The position numbers and the translations under genes were made by a program. The notes beneath the pieces were generated by a model. The model saw only the letters and a program-made list of their open reading frames with translations. It searched no databases and had not been told where the DNA came from. A stretch of DNA of 64,000 bases, taken from NCBI RefSeq assembly GCF_033958435.1, contig NC_134137.1:248790501-248854500 (forward strand), given 5' to 3'. Each line of letters begins with the position of its first letter. Positions within the stretch are counted from its first letter, which is position 1. Positions 25,121 to 36,599 of this stretch are shown here, in pieces. Origin of the DNA: Carettochelys insculpta (Eukaryota > Chordata > Testudines > Carettochelyidae).

Positions 25121-25620
25121 CAGTAATCCCGTTACGTACAGTTTCGATTTTGCACTTAACTTGCAATAGCCCAAGTTAAGTGGAAATCAAAAGCTCTCCA
25201 GCTCCCCAGCTGGTGGAAGCAGGGAAGAAGCCCCACTGCAGTACTGTCTGCCCATCAGCAGGGAGCAGAGAGCCGTGGTGGCCTGGCTTCCCCCCAACTT
25301 TCCACAGCTGAGAGTTGGGGAGAAGCCATGCCTGGTTCCTGTCAGCAGCAGGGAGCTGAAAGCAGGCTGCTGCTTGGTTCCCAGCTCCCCAGCACTTGCA
25401 GGACCCAGGAAGTTGACCAGCACATGGCTGGTCAGCTTCCTGAGACCTGAAAAGGTGGGGGACGGGGGGGAGGGGAGAGGAGATGTACTCCCTGACACTC
25501 TGGGAGCCAGAAAACTGACCAGCCCTAGTGGGCTGGTCAGTTTCCCAGCTCCTGCAGACCCCAAGGATCTGGGAACCAGGCTGCAGGAATGCAACCCTCG
25601 CATAGCTCTGGGGTCTACTG
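25121..25620. mobile_element. TA-flanked pogo/Tigger-like non-autonomous element, copy 1
   Basis: It begins CAGTAATCCC and ends GGGTCTACTG, with TA on both sides (25119-25120, 25621-25622). The interior has repeated ggctggtcagttt blocks. The same family lies in opposite orientation at 44457-44916. It is 500 bp and has no transposase. Confidence 0.65.
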
Positions 25621-26394
25621 TATTCTGAAATGGAGAACAGGAAGTAAGGGAGGCATCAGACTCGGAAATAGCTACTGAACAGGAAGAGGAAAGATGTGCA
25701 CAAACTACGTAAGGGAAAGCTATGAATGTGTCAGGATACAATTTGGGTGCCCTTCCCTTTGAGCTACTAATACTAATTTAGTATTAGTATATTACTTGTC
25801 AAAACAGAACTCCAAGCATTTTCAAAGAGTTAGAAGGTTTCCATACCACTGTTTTACAGGCAGGATAACTGCAATAATGTGACTTGCTCTAAGACACACA
25901 CAGTCAGTTGCAGCATCAAAATCAGAACATAGGTCACTTAACTCCCAGCTCCAGGCCCTGTCTGCCAACCACAGCTATCCCTAGATACTAGAAGCAATAC
26001 AGTGCAGGTTTTCAGTCCCTGGGAATTAGCAACAACTCATGCCACACTCAGATGAAAATCAAGGCTGAGGGAAAGAGCAGCACTGACTGACATGGGAAGC
26101 CATATCCAGCCCTCCATAAGTGTTCCATGTGGGTCTTTAGAAAGAATGATCAAATGGAGGGAAGCTGCGGGGGGGGGGGGGGGGGGGGAAGAGATCTACA
26201 GACACTGTTCCTGCAAAAAGAGCTGAAAATAAAACAATAATGGATGAAAGAATGGAGAAATGCACAAGACGGAGGGACTAGGTGAGAAGTAGTAATGCAT
26301 AAAATCCAAACATGGTGATCAAAGAAAAATATTAAAAGGCCTGATTTCAGAACTCCTCTCTTTGGAGTATTCCTTACTCGAATTTATCTGTTGT
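25621..26394. other. TSPO intron 1 with a 20-G homopolymer
   Basis: No gene or transposon was recognised. A run of 20 consecutive G lies at 26169-26188. It could form a G-quadruplex and is also a likely place for assembly length errors. Confidence 0.6.
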
Positions 26395-26525
26395 CAGAGA
26401 GTCTGTTACATAGAAGAGCATAAAGAAGCAGCGGACACATAGGTTTAGGATGTTTAAGCACTGGAATAAAGTGCCTAGAGAGATTGTGGAATGTCCGTCA
26501 GGAAACTTTAAAGAGCAGGTTAGAC

Positions 26526-27061
26526 CCATTGTATCCCACACCCTAGCCACATGTGGCTATTGAGCTGGTTGTGTGTGGCTAGTTAGGCTGAACAATAACT
26601 ACATTTTCAGAATAATACAGCTTGTTCACCATAGCGCTAGCTGCTTCAGAACTTGGATGCCATGGGTTAGACCCACGACTCACCACCTGTGGCAAACCAG
26701 ACACCGCAGTGTGGTGAAATGCAGTTCCTTAAAGCCGCACATGCGGAGCATCTGCCACCCGCTCTGTGCCCCACCACTTGGTGGGACAAGTGTGTGGCAG
26801 CAGCTCCTCCTGCACCTTTTGCCCTGGCGTGGCTCCTGTGCCACTTGCCATGGGGCAGCCCCAGCAGCTATGGCCCAGCGTGGCTTGCCTCACGTGGCTG
26901 CGGCTCCAGCAGCAGTGGTTGCTCTGGTGAGTTGCTGTCAGTTTGGGTGGGAGGGCCTGGGGGCAGGATGCCTCTTGGGGAGGGGAGGCGAGGCTGTGGC
27001 AAATATGGAAGGACAACACCCACAAGTGTGGCGATCCTTCAGTTACTATTGGACACCACTG
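26526..27061. mobile_element. hAT non-autonomous element inserted in CR1
   Basis: It is flanked by GGTTAGAC (26518-26525) and AGTTAGAC (27062-27069), an 8-bp duplication with one mismatch. The ends (cattgtatccca and ...ggacaccactg) are imperfect inverted repeats, and the left end has the ccacatgtggc motif of Charlie-type hATs. The interior is GC-rich and the open frames in it are not recognised. Confidence 0.6.
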
Positions 27062-27091
27062 AGTTAGACAAATACCTGTCAAGAATGATCT

Positions 27092-27654
27092 AGTTTGGCA
27101 ACTTGCAGCCCAAGGGACCTGTGTGCCAAGAGAGATTCTGCGTGTGTCCCATGAGACACTTTATTTACCACTGCCCATGCACAGGGTTGCCGGAATCTGC
27201 TGGATTTTCATCTGAATTGTTTTTTCCTGTCAGTGTTACAAAAATGTCATTCAAAGCACATGAAGCCAGGTGTGTGCTGATTGCACACAACATGGTGCAA
27301 GCCAAGTGCTCCCTCTGTATCCAATCAGCACACCCCACAAATTCTAGGTATGCAAGTACAGTTAGTCTCTTGGGACAGTGTAATTTTGCTATCTTGGTTA
27401 TTAGTAACAGAGGTAGCCATGTTAGTCTGCACTCCAACAAAACAAAGCAGCCAAAATGTAGCACTTTAAGGCTAAAAAAAATTATTTGGGTGGGTCTGTC
27501 CCATGAAAGCTCATCACCGAGCACATCTTTCTGTTAGTCTTTGAAGTGCTACATTTCTGCTGCTTTGTCATCTTGGTTATGACAATCTTACCACCCACTG
27601 AGATGAAGGAGGGCCACCCATGCAGCCCGCTCACTAGCAGAGCTTGTCCCTCAC
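27092..27654. mobile_element. Second insertion in the CR1, containing a Penelope-like hairpin
   Basis: The CR1 3' UTR breaks after gatctag and resumes at about 27655. The insert starts tttggcaacttgcagccc, hAT-like in style, with uncertain ends. Within it, about 27400-27570 is an inverted pair of PLE tail sequences (tagtctgcactccaac ... agtctttgaagtgctac). Confidence 0.45.
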
Positions 27655-27743
27655 TGGTCTCGTTATTATGTAGTCCTGACTTGAGTGCAGGGGATTAGAC
27701 TAGATGCCCTACTGAAGTCCCTATATTTCTGTGATTCTGTGTG

Positions 27744-28668
27744 TTCCTATCCCACTGCATCCTTGCGCTAGATTTCTTACACAAATGACAAAATGAGCAA
27801 GTCACAAAGACAGCAGGACCTGCATTAGTCCCATGGTTTTCGGATTTCACTTATAGAGGAATTGAATGACTGTCAGTTGCATTACTGAGTTTTCCCCTTA
27901 TTACCAGATGGGACAGTTACAGAGCTTACAAAATAAGTTTCCTAATAATTGCTTGATCAGGAGTGTTTTCTGAGGGAACACCAACTAGAAAACTAGTCAC
28001 TCTAGAAAAAGTGTTCAAAGTAGATTCAGCACTTAGCCGCATAAGACCTGGTCCATGACTAGGGATCCCAGGTGACACCACAGTACAAATAATAATACAC
28101 AGGCTCTTAAGTCTGGCATATTTTGTGAAACAATCACACTTTAAATTTTTATGAATGTTTTTCTCATCCCTGTTCCTCTGTGAAAGACCCACACAAACAA
28201 GGGGAGGTGATTAACAGGGTGAGTAGTCTCCATTAAATTACTTTGTTTCAAAATATAAAAAGTTAGTGCTGGAAATATTTCAAGGAACTCCATCCATCAT
28301 CCAGAATATTACATTTTCCTTTACAATTGTGTTTTAAATTAAGAGCCTGGAACTAAACAGAGGAATCAATCCAGTTCCCATACTGCCATATAACTTTTCA
28401 TTATTATAATATCAACCACTCTTAGCTTCACCCCACTATTAATTCTGTACTGGAAATGTGCCATTAGCCATATTATGTTTATTAAATGTATAGTAAATAT
28501 TTAAAAGGTAATATACTTGCAGAGTACATAAACGTCTCATATCTGGCTTTTCAGAGCAGCAAAGTGTTTATATTAATTTAATTTGCATGACTGATATTTC
28601 ATGTTTGTAGCTTTGTATCTAAACCTTGAAAGTAGGTATCTTAACTACAGTGTAGCAACTACACTATG
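27744..28668. other. TSPO intron 1, no recognised feature
   Basis: AT-rich sequence without a conserved exon or a recognisable repeat. Confidence 0.4.
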
Positions 28669-28875
28669 TATCAGAGAGGTAGCCGTGTTAGTCTGCATCT
28701 TCAATATCAAGAAGTCCTGTGGCACCTTATAACCTAACAGATATTTTGGAGCATAAACTTTCGTGGGCAAAGACCCGTTTCATCAGATGCATTTGACAAA
28801 GCAGGTCTTTGCCCACGAAAGCTTATGTTCCAAAATATCTGTTAGTCTATAAGGTGCCACAGGACTTCTTGTTAT
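28669..28875. mobile_element. Penelope-like element tail, hairpin-shaped
   Basis: The left arm, about 28707-28775 (aagaagtcctgtggcacc ... tgggcaaagacc), is repeated inverted at about 28802-28873. A 25-bp spacer contains catcagatgcat. This is the same tail family as at 21.7, 32.6 and 60-61 kb. Confidence 0.7.
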
Positions 28876-31577
28876 TCAGCTTCAGCTACATCACCTCTTT
28901 GTACTGAATAATTTACTGTGGAACGGGTTAGTGAATTATTCACCCACTAAATGTTTCTTGTTTCTGCTCAATTAAGCGTCATAGTCAAATAAGTCACTCC
29001 CAGCTACGTGTCGTTAGTAGGTTACGTGTCTGCTGCTTTCATGGGTGAAGACTCAATCTCTTCAGCAACATGCCTCTTTATACAGCCAGGGCATGCATTA
29101 TTAGTGACCACTTATGTTTGAGGGGGGGGGGGGGGGGAGATGCATGACATTGATATAATGTTTTGACCATTTATAACTAATTGAAAGAATTATAATAAAA
29201 ATCACTGAGCCTTAACAGACTTGAAACAATTGGTTGGTTGTCATCTCTATGCAGGCTTTTATACTGGCACCTACGAGCTATTTTTAAAGGGCCTGACAAT
29301 CATATTTCTTCCAGCCCAATATCTGAAGGCAAATATTTGATTAAAGATTTATTTAAAATGTATTTAAGAAATGAGGGCTGGGCCTTAGAGAGGAAGCTAG
29401 GTTTTAAAAAGGTGTATGCTAGTTAGTCCTAAATGTGATAACAGTCAATCTTCTCTCTTCTGGTTGGGAGTTCCACGATGGTGGACGAACTCCTGTGAAA
29501 GTTTTGTCTCCCAGGCTCATAAATATCCCTATAATAGAATGGAGCTGTTGTGGGAGGCCAGAGCTTCAGAAGTGACTTCACGCTGGCAGGTCCAGTCTTG
29601 TCAAGGGTTTTGACCTGGATTTTGTATTCAGTGGGGACCAGTCCAGAAAGAATGTCATTGCAGAAGGTAATTGCAATACAAAATTGGTAACCACATCTGC
29701 AAAACATGATCTGCAGATGTCCACATCCATATCCACAGATGAAGTTATTGTGCTCTGTTGCTAAATGGATATTTCTCTGACATTTTGTACTAACTGGATA
29801 CTTACAAGCCATAGTTCATTCCTGGATTTGAGCTGTAATAGTCATGCCTAGATGTCATTAATATATGAAATTCACCAGGCTGTGGCTGGCCAAAAAAAAA
29901 AAAAAAAAGATCATACTTCATCCAAACAGAGGTGATAGCTTTTGCTGCTGTGGATATGTGGTCATTTAACAGCAGTTAAGAGACCTTAGGACCATCTGTA
30001 GGGGTGTGCAAGACTTAGGACAAGTCAGCCCCTGCCAGCTGAGGGCCCCGCTCTGCATTAGCGGATGGGCCAGTGGCCTGGATCCAGCTTGATGCTAGGT
30101 CATCTGCTGTTTCTGGCAGTTGCTAACACCTACTGCAGGGCTCTTTTTGCCCATAGTGCCATGGCAACTTAGAGATCCAGTCAGGGCAGGGGACTTGCTG
30201 TATTGAAACACAGGCAACCAAACCAGGCACTGTCCCCACTTACTGCCTGCCACATCACTTGGGCCCTGCTGAAGTGATGGCTTCATCTTCCAGGATCAAT
30301 CATGCTGGCCCTTGGGCCCCCTCAAAGTGCAGGTTCTGGAGCAGTCACCCTAATTTGCCCTATCCAAGCAGCAGCTTTGGCTGCAGCTTGATATAACCAC
30401 CTGAGAGCAGGTGCCCTTGATGACGGAATGTTAAAGGAGAAGCAAGTTATTCAAAGCTTTCAGCTTTTCCTACCAGCACTGCCTCAGGTCAGGCCCGAGA
30501 GCAGCTTTAGCCAGCTGTTCTTCGTCCAACTTATCTCTGTTCAGAAATGCAAAAGAGTGAGAACTTTTTTTTAAATCAAATATAAACAAAATATTTAGAA
30601 TGGGCTGGTGTCCCTATTCTGTTGTCAGTTCAGCCCAGACTGTCTCACTGGCTCCTCCAATGACTTTGCTGAGGTTGAATAAGATAAAGGGGAAGACCTG
30701 AAATTTCTCATTATGGTGCTCCACAGAGGAGGGTGCTGGAGTTAAAGTAACATTTTCCCACAATGACCTTATGGTCTCAGAAAGGGGTCTGGCAGTTTTA
30801 CTTGCTATTCTGAGACACTTTTGCTCCACTGAGTTAAATAATCCAATTCCTTTTATTAAACTGTCGCCAAGAAATGTGACTCATTGTTTGACATTGTTTC
30901 GTAACACCAAAGTAACGCCCAGTGATTACACAAGTGCAAGTGCAGGTTTCCATACTTTCACTGTTTTATTGTAATATCTCCATTTGGTGCTCACTTTACC
31001 AACATGTATTTCACATCAGCCTTTTATGAATTCGTTCCATTTCATTACATATTATCACTCAAAAGAGCAAAAATAAGCATGCTGTTTTTTCCCCTCTAGC
31101 TAATAGGCAGAATAAGCTTTAAGTAAATACAGGCATAGCAATTTAAATAAGTGAGATTTATTAGAGGGGAAATTCCACTAATCATACTCAAACTGTCTCA
31201 GCCTAACTGGAATAAGCAAACATTGACAATAGGCTACAATTCAACATCCCTGTGAAACCTAGAATACTATGGGGGACAAAGAAGAGCAGAAGTAACACTG
31301 TTGCTGTTGTTAAACCACATGCAACAATCCACTAGGTAGGGCCTGATTCATTGCTGCTATTACAGGAATGTGCAAACTGCACTTATTCTGTGGGCTCGAA
31401 CTGCCTAGGGGCTCCACAATGGCAGAGGCAACTGCTGTGGGTTTCAGCACCAAAGGCTGAATCTGTGCATCTTCAGGCTTCCCTGGTCCCATCTCTTGCC
31501 TGTTTATACCTCCCACTTCCTCTGCTTTGCCTGCCAGCTCCAGGGCCTTCTGGAGATACTCTGCTACTATTGTGCTA
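28876..31577. other. TSPO intron 1, simple repeats only
   Basis: A run of 16 G lies at 29122-29137 and an A tract near 29892-29908. No exon or transposon was recognised in the remainder. Confidence 0.4.
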
Positions 31578-31895
31578 CAGGTTGAACCTCTCTAACCCAG
31601 TATCCTTAGAACCTTACAGGTGCCAAATGAGAGAATGTGATGAACCACGGGAGGTCAGAATGGTCTAACAGCATTACCATCACTCACTACACTCTTAGAA
31701 GACATTTGGGGGTAAATTACAGCTATATAATAGTACAGAACACTGAGAACCAAAACTAGTGGTTGTAAACAAATGTTATAGGACTGCATGAAACTTGGCT
31801 ACACCCATGATAAATGAACATCCAGCTAACTAAAATCCTGCTGGACCACAGATGTTGTCAGATGAGAGAGTGCCAGACTACAGACGTTCAGCCTG
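31578..31895. mobile_element. TA-flanked Tc1/mariner/pogo-like non-autonomous element
   Basis: It begins caggttgaacctctct and ends agacgttcagcctg. The inverted ends share CAGGYTGAACSTCT, and TA borders both sides. It is 318 bp and non-coding. Confidence 0.65.
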
Positions 31896-33179
31896 TACAA
31901 CCCAAGCTCCACCAGTGGAAGCCAGTATTCCATACATAAGGGAAGATTATTAAGTAGTATTTCTCATTTTTCCCTAGAGCAAATGGTCCTTCTCAAATGT
32001 TTTCTTTTCATGTTCACGCAAAAATAAACATGGCAGAAAAAGAAAAGGAAACAACCTTCTTAAATATTTTAACTTCAAATGCTGGTGACAACAGCAAACC
32101 CCTGTAAATAAAATGCGGCTCCAATGGAACATTATTAGCATACATTGTATAGTACTTTGTACTATTTCATACTAATAATTATCACTAAGTGCCTCTCAAA
32201 CCCCACTGTGTATCTACAGTTAATAATTTAACCCAGCACTGCAAGAAACCCACCTCAGAACTGAGATATGAAAGCCAGGAAAATGAAAGCTACGTAATAC
32301 GCAGGCCAGCCCTGGAGAGAGGATTGACAAAGAATAGGAGAGAGAGTTCTCTTTTGAAAGGACTCTGAGGGCAAGATGGAAGTAAAGGCATACATAACCT
32401 TCCCCTTCACGAAAAAGGCATTGCTAACACAGACCAAACACAATCATGTTAGTAATAGTCAAACTCCCCTTGTCCTGGGTGTCTCTCCTCTGAGAATTTC
32501 CAAGGGTTTTAGACACAATTAGGAAGTGTCCCACCACTGTTTGCAAGCATTCAAGGATTGAATCAAGGATTGGTCAGCTCTGGCCCTCCCTTTTACTGGG
32601 ACCCCCTCTTAAAATCCTCCTCTGGAAACCCTCTCCCCCACTCATGCATCTGATGAAGCGGGTCTTTGTCCAGGAAAGCTTATGCTCCAAAATGTTAGTC
32701 TATAAGATGCCACAGGACTACTTGTTGTTATTCCAGGATTGGGTTTTACAGTTGAACTTACAAAGGTAAGTTCACAGCTTCCTCTTTGTTACTTACAAAG
32801 GTAGAGTGACTAGACCAAGACCAGGAATCCCACTCCTTGGCTCTGTCACTACCAGGCAACACAGGTAAGAAGGCGCTCTGCTCTTCTTACCTGACAATGT
32901 GACACTACATTGGGGTGTGTAAAGAAGGGGCACAAAATTTCATAAAGGAGGAGCAACATGATTGGCTGCTGGTTCTCAGGCACATTCCTCTTATTACAAA
33001 TGTTGAAATATGCTACTGTTTTTATGAATGTGTATTCACATTTATATGCGGATTAATAACTTTACATTCTACTGACTTATTTTTACACGTGCTGGATTTG
33101 GTTGTTGGGGTTTTTTTCCCTCTTATATGAACATAACCGAAGTTTCCGAGAGTTTGGATTACATTAGACAGGCGGGGGG
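31896..33179. other. TSPO intron 1 near the promoter, with a Penelope tail fragment
   Basis: About 32643-32735 is a single PLE tail fragment (catctgatgaagcgggtc ... gatgccacaggac) on the plus strand. The rest shows nothing recognisable. Confidence 0.45.
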
Positions 33180-33960
33180 CGGGGCAGACTCTGCTAACTA
33201 CCGGAGTGAAAAGTAGGACCCCTAAAATTTTGCTCCCCCCTGCACTAGAAGACACCTCGCTGCTACTCGCTGCCTCGCTGCTACTCCCAAGCAGCTACTG
33301 TGGCCCCCCAAAGGGGCTAACCCCCTCGTGCTGGTACCCGTGGCCCATCGACCGCCAGACTGGCCCTGGGGATCCCCTCCTGCTGCACCCGCGAGGCACG
33401 CCGCTTCCCTTTGCAACGAGCGGGTCCCTCCTCCCGCCGCCTTCACGCGGAGCCGGTGAGGAGCCTCCGCCAGGGACTCGTGGCCGGGGGAGGCCGAGGG
33501 AGACTCACCTGCTGCAGCCGGGAGTTGCGCGAGGCACGGGACACACCAGGCCCAGGCCGCTGCTCTATAGACCCTGCACAGGCGCAGCCTAAGCGCGGCG
33601 AGAGCAGGCGCTCGGGGGCGGAACTGGCTGCCTCGTGGGCGGTGGGGTTGGCCCGGCCCCGCCCCGCCCCGCGCCGCGCCGCGCCAGCGCGCCCGCGCGC
33701 CCGGGGTCTGGGGGAGGAAGAGGGGGAGGGGCGGCGTGGTTCAGGCCGAGGCTGTCGGGGCGGTGGTCCCGGCTCTGTCCCGCGGGGGCGATTGCAGAGA
33801 CGTGCAGGGGGTGAAATCTCCGCGCACGCAGACCGCGGCCAAGTGCTGCAGCCCCTGCGGGGCTGCACGAGTTCAGTGTGTTCGCCCCCTGACGCGCCCG
33901 GCGCCTCCCCCCACCCCCAGCTCTGCCCAGGGCGGCTGCTGTGCTGTGGGTGAAGGTTGC
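33180..33960 (-). promoter_or_regulatory. TSPO: CpG island and probable TSPO promoter
   Basis: A dense CpG region (33440-33800 in particular) contrasts with the AT-rich surroundings. On the minus strand a TATA-like TCTATAGAG lies at about 33564-33573. It is followed about 55 bp later by a consensus splice donor, CAG|GTGAGT, with the GT at 33508-33507. The next minus-strand coding acceptor is TSPO at 19944-19945. The large open frames here (up to 228 codons) are a by-product of GC-rich sequence. Confidence 0.6.
33509..33545 (-). other. TSPO: Probable non-coding first exon of TSPO
   Basis: The 3' edge is set by the donor CAG|GTGAGT (exon ends at 33509). The 5' edge is estimated at about 25-30 bp downstream of the TATA-like motif at 33564-33573 and is approximate. 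It fits the non-coding first exon known for vertebrate TSPO and implies an intron 1 of about 13.5 kb. Confidence 0.45.
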
Positions 33961-34402
33961 AGCAGCTATTGCACAGCGCTTGTTCAGTGGTTCGTCCATG
34001 GGCCTGAGCCGCTCGGGGGTGAGAGTTCACTGCTTGCCCAGGGCCTGGGGTAGAATCAGAGAATAGTAGGACTGGAAGGGACCTTGAGAGGCCATCAAGT
34101 CCAGCCCCCTGCCCCCACGGCAGGACCAATCACTTTCTAGACCATCCCTGAAAGCCATCTACCTAACCTCTTCTTAAATAGCTCCAGTGATGGAGATTCT
34201 ATCACCTCCCTTGGCAATTCGTTCCAGTGTTTGATCACCCTGACAGTTAGGAACTTTTTCCTAATGTCCAGCCTGAACCTCCCCTGCTGCAATTTCAGTC
34301 CATTGCCTCTTGTTCTATCCTCAGAGGCAAGGAAGAACAAGTTCCCTCCCTCTGCCTTATGACACCCTTTTAGATTCCTGAAAACTGCTATCATGTCCCC
34401 CC

Positions 34403-35593
34403 TCAAACTGCTATCATGTCACCCCTCAATCTTCTCTTTTCCAAACTAAACAAGCCCAGTTCTCTCAGCCTTTCTTCATAGGTCATGTTCTCTAGACCTT
34501 TGATCATCCTCGTTGCTCTCCTCTGGACCCTCTCCAATTTCTCCACATCCTTCCTGAACTGCGGTGCCCAGAACTGGACACAATACTCCAGCTGAGGCCT
34601 AACCAGCGCAGAGTAGAGCGGGAGAATGACTTCTCGTGTCTTGTTCACGACACACCTGTTAATGCATCCTAGAATCATGTTTGCTTTTTTTGCAACAGCA
34701 TCACACTGTTGACTCATATTTAACTTGTGGTCCACTATAACCCCTAGATCCCTTTCTGCTGTACTCATTCCTAGGCAGTCCTTTCCCATTCTGTATGTGG
34801 GACACTGATTGTTCCTTCCTAAGTGGAGCACTTTGCATTTGTCCTTATTAAACTTCATCCTGTTTACCTCAAACCATTTCTCCAGTTTATCCAGATCCTT
34901 TTGAATTATGACCCCATCCTCCAAAGAAGTTGCAACCCCTCCCAGCTTGGTATCATCTGCAAACTTAATAAGTGTACTTTCTATGTCAATATCTAAATCA
35001 TTAATGAAGATATTGAACAGAACCGGTCCTAAAACAGACCCCTGCAGAACCCCACTAGTTATACTTTTCCAGCAGGATTGAAAGCCATTAATAACTACTC
35101 TCTGGGTACGGTTATCCAACCAGTTGTTCACCCACCTTATAGTAGCCCCATCTAAGTTGTATTTGCGTAGTTTATTGATAAGTATATTATGTCAGACCAT
35201 GTCAAATGCTTTACTGAAGTCTAGGTATAGCACATCCACCGCTTCTCCCTTATCCACAAGGCTTGTTATTCTATCAAAGAAAGCTATTAGATTGGTTTGA
35301 CATGATCTGTTTTTAACAAAACCATGCTGGCTGTTCCCTAGCACCTTACCACCTTCCAAATGCTTGCAGATGATTTCTTTAATGACCTGCTCCATTATCT
35401 TTCCTGGCACAGAAGTTAAGCTGACTGGCCTGTAGTTTCCCAGGTTATTCTTGTTCCCCTTTTTATAAATGGGTACTATATTTGCCCTTTTCCAGTCTTC
35501 TGGAATCTCTCCCGTCTCCCATGATTTTCCAAAAATGATTGCTAAAGGCTCAGATACCTCTTCTATCAGCTCCTTGAGGATTCTAGGATGCAT
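34403..35593 (-). pseudogene. CR1 ORF2 reverse transcriptase (interrupted)
   Basis: A single reading frame on the minus strand, broken by one TGA at 35191-35189. It contains [20 protein letters not shown] and the catalytic FADD motif of LINE reverse transcriptases. Downstream, the frame is lost at the 23-bp duplication at about 34380-34427. It cannot make a full protein. Confidence 0.8.
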
Positions 35594-35917
35594 TTCATCA
35601 GGCCCTGGTGATTTGCAGGCATCTAATTTTTCTAAGTAAATTTTAATTTGTTCTTTTCATATTTCAACTTCTAAACCTACCCCTTTTTCACTAGCATTCT
35701 CTATGTCAGGCATTCCTTCAGATTTCTCAGTGAAGACTGAAACAAAGAAATCATTAAACATCTCAAATTCCTTGTTACTGTTTCTCCCTCGTCACTGACC
35801 AATGGCCCTACCCTCTCCGTGGTCTTCCTCTTGTTACCAGTGTATTTGTAAAAAGCCTTCTTGTTTCTTTTTATGCTTGTAGCTAGCTTGAGCTCATTTT
35901 GTGCCTTAGCCTTTCTA

Positions 35918-36599
35918 GGCTATGTCTACATGTGAACCCTACATCGAAGTAGCCTATTTCGATGAATAACGTCTACACGTCCTCCAGGGCTGGCAACGTC
36001 GATGTTCAACATTGACGTTGCGCAGCACCACATCGAAATAGGCCCTGCGAGGGAACGTCTACACGCCAAAGTAGCACACATCGAAATAAGGGTGCCAGGC
36101 ACAGCTGCAGACAGGGTCACAGGGCGGACTCAACAGCAAGTCGCTCCCTTAAAGGGCCCCTCCCAGACACACTTTCACTAAACAGCTCAAGATACACAGA
36201 GCCGACAACTAGTTGCAGACCCTGTGCATGCAGCATGGATCCCAAGCTGCAGTAGCAGCAGCCAGAAGCCCTGGCCTACGGGCTGCTGCACACGGTGACC
36301 ATAGAGCCCCGCAAGGGCTGGAGAGAGAGCATCTCTCAACCCCCCAGCTGATGGCCGCCATGGAGGACCCTGCTATTTCGATGGTGCGGGACGCGGATCG
36401 TCTACACGTTCCCTACTTCGACGTTGAATGTCGAAGTAGGGCGCTATTCCCATCCCCTCATGGGGTTAGCGACTTCGACGTCTCGCCGCCTAACGTCGAT
36501 TTCAATTTTGAAATAGCGCCCAACACGTGTAGCCGTGACGGGCGCTATTTCGAAGTTGGCACCGCTACTTCCAAATAGCATGCACGTGTAGACACGGCT
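35918..36599. mobile_element. Harbinger MITE (682 bp) inserted in CR1, target duplication CTA
   Basis: The left end ggctatgtctacatgtg and the right end (inverse) agccgtgtctacacgtg are terminal inverted repeats, and CTA flanks both sides (35915-35917, 36600-36602). The interior shares cctccagggctgg, cgtcgat-ttcaacattga and aaagggcccctcccagacacac with the autonomous-type copy at 39792. It therefore looks like an internally deleted relative. It splits the CR1 endonuclease-RT linker. Confidence 0.8.

Larger units (their letters stand above)
26395..27743 (+). mobile_element. CR1 LINE 3' fragment, split by two later insertions
   Basis: The segment before 26526 gives the end of CR1 ORF2 and the start of the 3' UTR. 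At 27062-27091 the CR1 sequence resumes (gttagacaaatacctgtc), and it resumes again at about 27655-27743 with the terminal octamer-type repeat (ttctgtgattctgtg). The two gaps are separate transposon insertions. The copy is heavily 5' truncated. Confidence 0.7.

Noticed and set aside
25187..25741. 184-codon minus-strand frame
   Set aside because: It coincides with a TA-flanked non-autonomous transposon whose other copy (44457-44916) is also open by chance on both strands.
26689..27093. 134-codon plus-strand frame and its neighbours
   Set aside because: They lie within a non-autonomous hAT insertion bounded by an 8-bp duplication; the GC-rich composition explains the open frames.
33443..34129. 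228-codon minus-strand open frame (and overlapping frames) at 33.2-34.1 kb
   Set aside because: It lies in a CpG island with open frames on both strands, has no recognisable domain, and extends into the CR1 tail. Interpreted as GC-driven chance frames around the TSPO promoter.
36213..36578. 121-codon frame inside the Harbinger MITE
   Set aside because: No similarity to transposase is visible, and MITEs are non-coding.
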